Shown: piece after piece, positions 60,472 to 64,000 of the stretch | Layout: each line of letters starts with the position of its first letter | Numbering within the stretch: position 1 is the first letter of the stretch | Notes under the pieces: generated by a model | The model's input: the letters and a program-made list of their open reading frames with translations, nothing else | Databases searched by the model: none | Told to the model about the DNA's origin: nothing | Assembly: GCF_011769525.1 (NCBI RefSeq) | Contig: NZ_CP050440.1 | Location: 1,981,001 to 2,045,000 of the forward strand | Source: Tolypothrix sp. PCC 7910 | GTDB taxonomy: Bacteria > Cyanobacteriota > Cyanobacteriia > Cyanobacteriales > Nostocaceae | DNA length: 64,000 nt | Direction: 5' to 3' | Position numbers and translations under genes: made by a program

Positions 60472-61671
60472 TCACTGACCTTTTTGAACTTGTACTTTAG
60501 CCGCTTCACTAAATTTTTTATATAGTTGAATGCGGCTTTGCGCTTCTTGATAACGGCTATGTTCTGCTGGAACCTGACTCATTAAATCAGAAGCCTCTTG
60601 CCACTTAGCCGCTAGAGTTGACCACTGCTGCGAACTTGTGGCTGTTTTACCAGATGCAGAAGCTTGATTAGCAATCCGCACTGCGGCTGCAAATGGATCT
60701 GGAGTAGAAAGAGTTTTAATTCCAGGTGTGGGAGTGGGTTTTGGCTTTGCAGCTATGGATTGAGAAGCTTCTGCATATTTCTTATACAATTGAATGCGAC
60801 TTTGAGCTTCCTGATAGCGGCTATGTTTTGCTGGCACCTGACTCATTAAATCAGAAGCCTCTTGCCATTTAGTAGCTAGCTCTAATCTCTGCTCAGGTGT
60901 TAGAGCCTTTTTACCCAATGCAGAAGCTTGATTAGCAATCCGCACTGCGGCTACAAATGGATCTTCAGTTTTCTGAGAAAAATTTTGGGTATTTGCCAGA
61001 GATGATACTTGCGGTTTGATACTTAAAGATTTAGAAGTCTCTGCTGAAGTAGATGTTTCGCTTTTACCTTCTAACCATGCATAAGCACCCCAAACTAGCA
61101 ACAGTAGGGGTAAACATAAACCTGATACCTTCAGCAATCCTATAGGTAAGGACTGTTTGGGTATACTTTTACTCTGGAGGCTATTTTTAGTTTTATTCCT
61201 ATTTCTGCGTCTGAACACTACAGATCGCAAAGAATTTGGCTTAGGTAAGCTGACCTGAGCAAGTTCTGTTTTAGACTCTTTGTAATCTTGAAAATCCTTC
61301 AGTATTTGCCTGAAAATATTCGGTTGAGGTAAGGTAATTTCCTCTGACCAAAGCAATTGATTATCGCGATCGCGATAAATTTCCGTCAACCAAAGTAATT
61401 GCTGTTCTCGAACAATTCGGCTATTGATATTTACTCGCCGAATATTTCGGGGTGCAATAGACTCCAGAATTTGCCGGATTTTTTGCACTATGGTAGTTTT
61501 CTCTAGTTGGTCTACTGATTGTGCCTCACATAGCAGTTGTAAGACTCCATCAGAAAAAATCGCTCTAGTTCTAACCCCAGATTCGACTAGTTTTTCGTTC
61601 AGTAGTTGAATAATCGCAGCAACGCTACCCTGGTGTGCTTGCCATGCGATATCGTTTATTCGATCTGCCAT
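60472..61671 (-). CDS. Single-pass membrane protein with duplicated C-terminal module
   Basis: 399 residues. The N-terminal ~140 residues form a folded domain (NDIAWQAHQGSVAAIIQLLN, then EKLVESGVRTRAIFSDGVLQ), common in cyanobacterial proteins of unknown role. A basic stretch (RRRNRNKTK) and a membrane helix (LLKVSGLCLPLLLLVWGAYA, ~180-200) follow. Two nearly identical ~70-residue modules close the protein: DPF(V/A)AAVRIANQASA, WQEASDLMSQVPA(K/E)HSRY, QEAQSRIQLYKK. The copies stay similar at DNA level (60480-60670 and 60770-60970), so the duplication is recent. Function unknown. Confidence 0.75.
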   Translation of the reverse strand: MADRINDIAWQAHQGSVAAIIQLLNEKLVESGVRTRAIFSDGVLQLLCEAQSVDQLEKTTIVQKIRQILESIAPRNIRRVNINSRIVREQQLLWLTEIYRDRDNQLLWSEEITLPQPNIFRQILKDFQDYKESKTELAQVSLPKPNSLRSVVFRRRNRNKTKNSLQSKSIPKQSLPIGLLKVSGLCLPLLLLVWGAYAWLEGKSETSTSAETSKSLSIKPQVSSLANTQNFSQKTEDPFVAAVRIANQASALGKKALTPEQRLELATKWQEASDLMSQVPAKHSRYQEAQSRIQLYKKYAEASQSIAAKPKPTPTPGIKTLSTPDPFAAAVRIANQASASGKTATSSQQWSTLAAKWQEASDLMSQVPAEHSRYQEAQSRIQLYKKFSEAAKVQVQKGQ

Positions 61672-62128
61672 TTGTAATTTAGTGATAATTTTGCCACCCT
61701 GGTTTTTTAATGGACTAATTGAAAGTATTTAGGTAACTGTTTTTTGCAAAACTTTGCTTTGCTTTTGATTTTATGAGTAATAATACAAGCTTGACAAACA
61801 AAATCATAAAACTAATACCTAAATTCTACCTTTAGGAAGAAGGCTTTATCAGCATCAGTTAGTTTATTCCGCATTCTAGGTAATTGTCTACCTGTGTCAG
61901 AAAGAATGTTACAACTAAGATTTTAAAGATGTGTTCGGCATCCAACAGCGAACTAAGAGCGTGAAGTGATAACGCTGGTTTACGTAATCCTACTATATAT
62001 AAATGTGAAACCTAATAAATAGTCACAGGATTAACACTGAGTAGTCATAAACTCGATAGACTCTATGTGAAATATGCGATCGCATTTTCTTAATAGAAGC
62101 AGAAAAGTCGGATTCTATGTATTGTTGA
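61672..62128. other. Gene-free gap between two minus-strand genes
   Basis: No gene or RNA family recognised; it contains the promoter region of the 60472-61671 gene on its left side. Confidence 0.4.
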
Positions 62129-63328
62129 TTAATCTTCGCAAGCGATCGCTTCCAAAGGAAAAATCACTGTAAATGTAGACCCTTGTTCCGGCTGTGAAAC
62201 TACTTTGATTTCACCATGCATTAACTCAACTAAGCGGGATACAATCGCTAACCCTAACCCTGTACCATCAGAACTTTGTAGTTCTTGATCGTTGACTGCA
62301 CGAAAATAAGGATTGAAGATTTGTGATTGAGCATCTAGCGGAATCCCAATCCCACTATCAATTACAGAGATAGCCCATTGCTCCTCAGATACTTTCTCAC
62401 AATGCAAACGCACAGTACCAGACTTGGTATAGCGAATTGCATTGCTGAGAAGATTAGTAATAATTTGCTGAAGCCGAAGCGGATCTGTAATTACTCTATC
62501 GGGTGCGCGATCGCAATCAACAACTAAAGCTAATTCCTTATTACGCGCTAATGGCTCAATAATTTCTACAACTGAGTTAATTAACCCACGCACATTAGTC
62601 ACTGTAGGGTGTAATATCATTCTGCCAGCATCGTAGCGCGAAATTTCCAAAGTATCGTTGATTAAGCGCAGAATCAGCCTACCGCTCCTCATAACTCGCT
62701 CGATACTATCAAGATTAGTATATGAATCCTTAAGTTCTGGTTTTTGACGATGCTGGCGGAGAAATAAATCTGCGTAACCAATAATTGAAGTGAGGGGAGT
62801 TTTTAATTCATGCGCCAACTGAGATAGGCTATCTTTACTAGCACGAACCAAACGAGTGAGTTCTTGGTTAGTCAACCGCAACTGACTTTGAAGCTGTTTT
62901 AACTCTTGTAGCCTTCCATGAGTATAGCTGTTAAAGCAACGAGCGATCGCTTCATCAATAATCATATCAATCAAGCGCACAGCCCGTAGCAATTCTACCG
63001 GAGAGGCCTTTAATAAATCCTCTTCCAAAAAAGAAAAAATAATAACTCGCAGTAAACGATACTCACGCGCAATTTCTGCTGGCTCGAAACCTTGTTCAGC
63101 ACGAAGCCAACCATGTTCTAGACTTGTATCAACTACCGTTTGTAAATCGCTCTTTTCCGATTCAGAAAGTACTGTTGCTAATGCTGTTAAAACTTTAGGT
63201 AAACTGTTCCGTACAGCTTTAAAAGTTAGTTCTTTAGTTGCTTCAATCTGTTCATCTTTATATACCGCTTCTACCCATTGATCAACAATGGCATCAATTT
63301 TATGAATCAGAGTTTGGCTAAAGTCCAT
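62129..63328 (-). CDS. Sensor histidine kinase with RsbRD-type N-terminal domain
   Basis: 399 residues. Residues ~10-135 form an all-helical domain (IVDQWVEAVYKDEQIEATKE, LRAEQGFEPAEIAREYRLLR) of the RsbRD/RsbT co-antagonist N-terminal type. A short coiled coil leads to HisKA with phospho-His ~173 (QLAHELKTPLTSIIG), then HATPase_c with NLLSNAIRYT, DSGIGIP and GTGLGLAIVSRL. No membrane segment, so it is soluble. Cyanobacterial homologues include stress-type kinases. No response regulator is adjacent. It is the last protein gene before the rRNA operon end. Confidence 0.9.
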   Translation of the reverse strand: MDFSQTLIHKIDAIVDQWVEAVYKDEQIEATKELTFKAVRNSLPKVLTALATVLSESEKSDLQTVVDTSLEHGWLRAEQGFEPAEIAREYRLLRVIIFSFLEEDLLKASPVELLRAVRLIDMIIDEAIARCFNSYTHGRLQELKQLQSQLRLTNQELTRLVRASKDSLSQLAHELKTPLTSIIGYADLFLRQHRQKPELKDSYTNLDSIERVMRSGRLILRLINDTLEISRYDAGRMILHPTVTNVRGLINSVVEIIEPLARNKELALVVDCDRAPDRVITDPLRLQQIITNLLSNAIRYTKSGTVRLHCEKVSEEQWAISVIDSGIGIPLDAQSQIFNPYFRAVNDQELQSSDGTGLGLAIVSRLVELMHGEIKVVSQPEQGSTFTVIFPLEAIACED

Positions 63329-63447
63329 CTTTTGTTTAAGGATAGTCAGCGTTTTTAATTAGAAGTACCTTAAATCTTTTTATATAAATTTCGCACCCTA
63401 CAAAAGATGGAGGTTTATGACAAGCAAAAGAAATAATAAGCATAAAC

Positions 63448-63478
63448 AAAAAGCCCCCAGCGAAGTGAGCTAGGAGCT
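63448..63478 (-). terminator. rRNA operon terminator
   Basis: On the minus strand AGCTCCTAGCTCACTTCGCT, GGGGGCTTTTTG forms a stem-loop followed by T residues, ~15 bases after the 5S 3' end. Confidence 0.85.
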
Positions 63479-63493
63479 TGATGTTTATTAATA

Positions 63494-63612
63494 GACCTGG
63501 CATCGAGCTATTGTGGCGTAGGGCAACCCCTAGACTATCGTGGCCGCAGCAGCGTTTCACCTCTGAGTTCGGGATGGGGTCAGTGTGGTTCCACCGCGCA
63601 ATAGACACCAGG
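63494..63612 (-). rRNA. rrf: 5S ribosomal RNA
   Basis: The minus strand starts CCTGGTGTCTATTGCGCGGT, contains CCACACTGACCCCATCCCGA and ACTCAGAGGTGAAACG (loop sequences typical of bacterial 5S), and ends AATAGCTCGATGCCAGGTC, which pairs with the 5' end. About 119 nt. It lies ~100 bases after the 23S 3' end. Confidence 0.96.
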
Positions 63613-63613
63613 A

Positions 63614-63713
63614 AAACTTGTGGTTGGTTGACGGTTGACGGTTAACGGTTAACAGTCAACAGTTAACAAAACCCTGAAGACTGCAAGTAACGCGAAATTA
63701 ACCAAAGATGGAT
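63614..63713 (-). other. 23S-5S spacer with short tandem repeats
   Basis: GGTTGACGGTTGACGGTTAA, CGGTTAACAGTCAACAGTTA: heptamer-like TTGACGG/TTAACGG repeats (63622-63667) in the transcribed spacer. Such heptamer arrays are known in heterocystous cyanobacteria. Confidence 0.7.

Positions 63714-64000
<287 letters not shown>

Noticed and set aside
63336..63608. 90-codon minus-strand frame
   Set aside because: It overlaps the 5S rRNA and its terminator.

Overview
The window looks like a chromosomal segment of a filamentous, Nostocales-type cyanobacterium. Supporting signs are the abundance of the octamer GCGATCGC (HIP1), cyanobacteria-specific genes (PipX/PipY, SepF beside ProC, an Mnx-type manganese exporter behind a yybP-ykoY element, a GUN4 domain), several very large hybrid kinases, TPR proteins, and many dispersed short repeats between genes. 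Species cannot be named from the sequence alone.

Layout. 1-4 kb: the 5' part of a CrcB/FluC fluoride channel (minus strand), a remnant of a Cys-rich copper-binding protein, htpX, small hypotheticals and an alpha/beta hydrolase. 4-11.5 kb is an accessory region. It holds a caspase-GUN4 fusion, a small protein lying downstream of a 21-bp tandem repeat array, a small Gln-rich protein, a NACHT NTPase with a long Gly-Leu-Ile repeat membrane region, paired inverted and direct repeats around these, and an ISAs1-type insertion sequence. 11.7-19 kb: a SNF2 helicase with a SWIM-domain partner, a Uma2 nuclease, and an AT-rich two-gene unit (HEPN-like protein plus zinc-ribbon ATPase).

19-44.5 kb is mostly housekeeping: FtsH, an AI-2E-type permease, a histidine phosphatase, a HcyBio protein, a Gly/Arg-tailed protein, a TPR protein, a PhnD-like lipoprotein followed by two histidine kinases, mnx with its riboswitch and attenuator, a Ski2-like helicase, proC, sepF, pipY, pipX, a chorismate-using synthase, EcfT and Der. 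44.8-47.9 kb is a second accessory patch: a ParB-like/SAP protein, an HsdR-N-ParA fusion, a paralogue of the 6.8-kb small protein and a second 21-bp array.

48-64 kb: stress and photosynthesis-type small proteins, a CHASE3-HAMP-GAF hybrid kinase with three receiver domains followed by CheR and CheB, a frameshifted IS630 with MITE-like relatives beside it, a NADAR protein, a TPR protein, family 4 uracil-DNA glycosylase, a protein with a duplicated C-terminal module, an RsbRD-type kinase, and the end of an rRNA operon (23S 3' part and 5S, minus strand).

The best candidates for undescribed biology are: (1) two small paralogues, each with a sequence-unrelated but same-period (21 bp) repeat array upstream; (2) the caspase-GUN4 / Gln-rich protein / NACHT neighbourhood; (3) the HsdR-N-ParA plus ParB-like-SAP pair; (4) the HEPN-like plus ATPase pair. 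All functional statements are from reading the sequence and knowledge of families; no database search was run.
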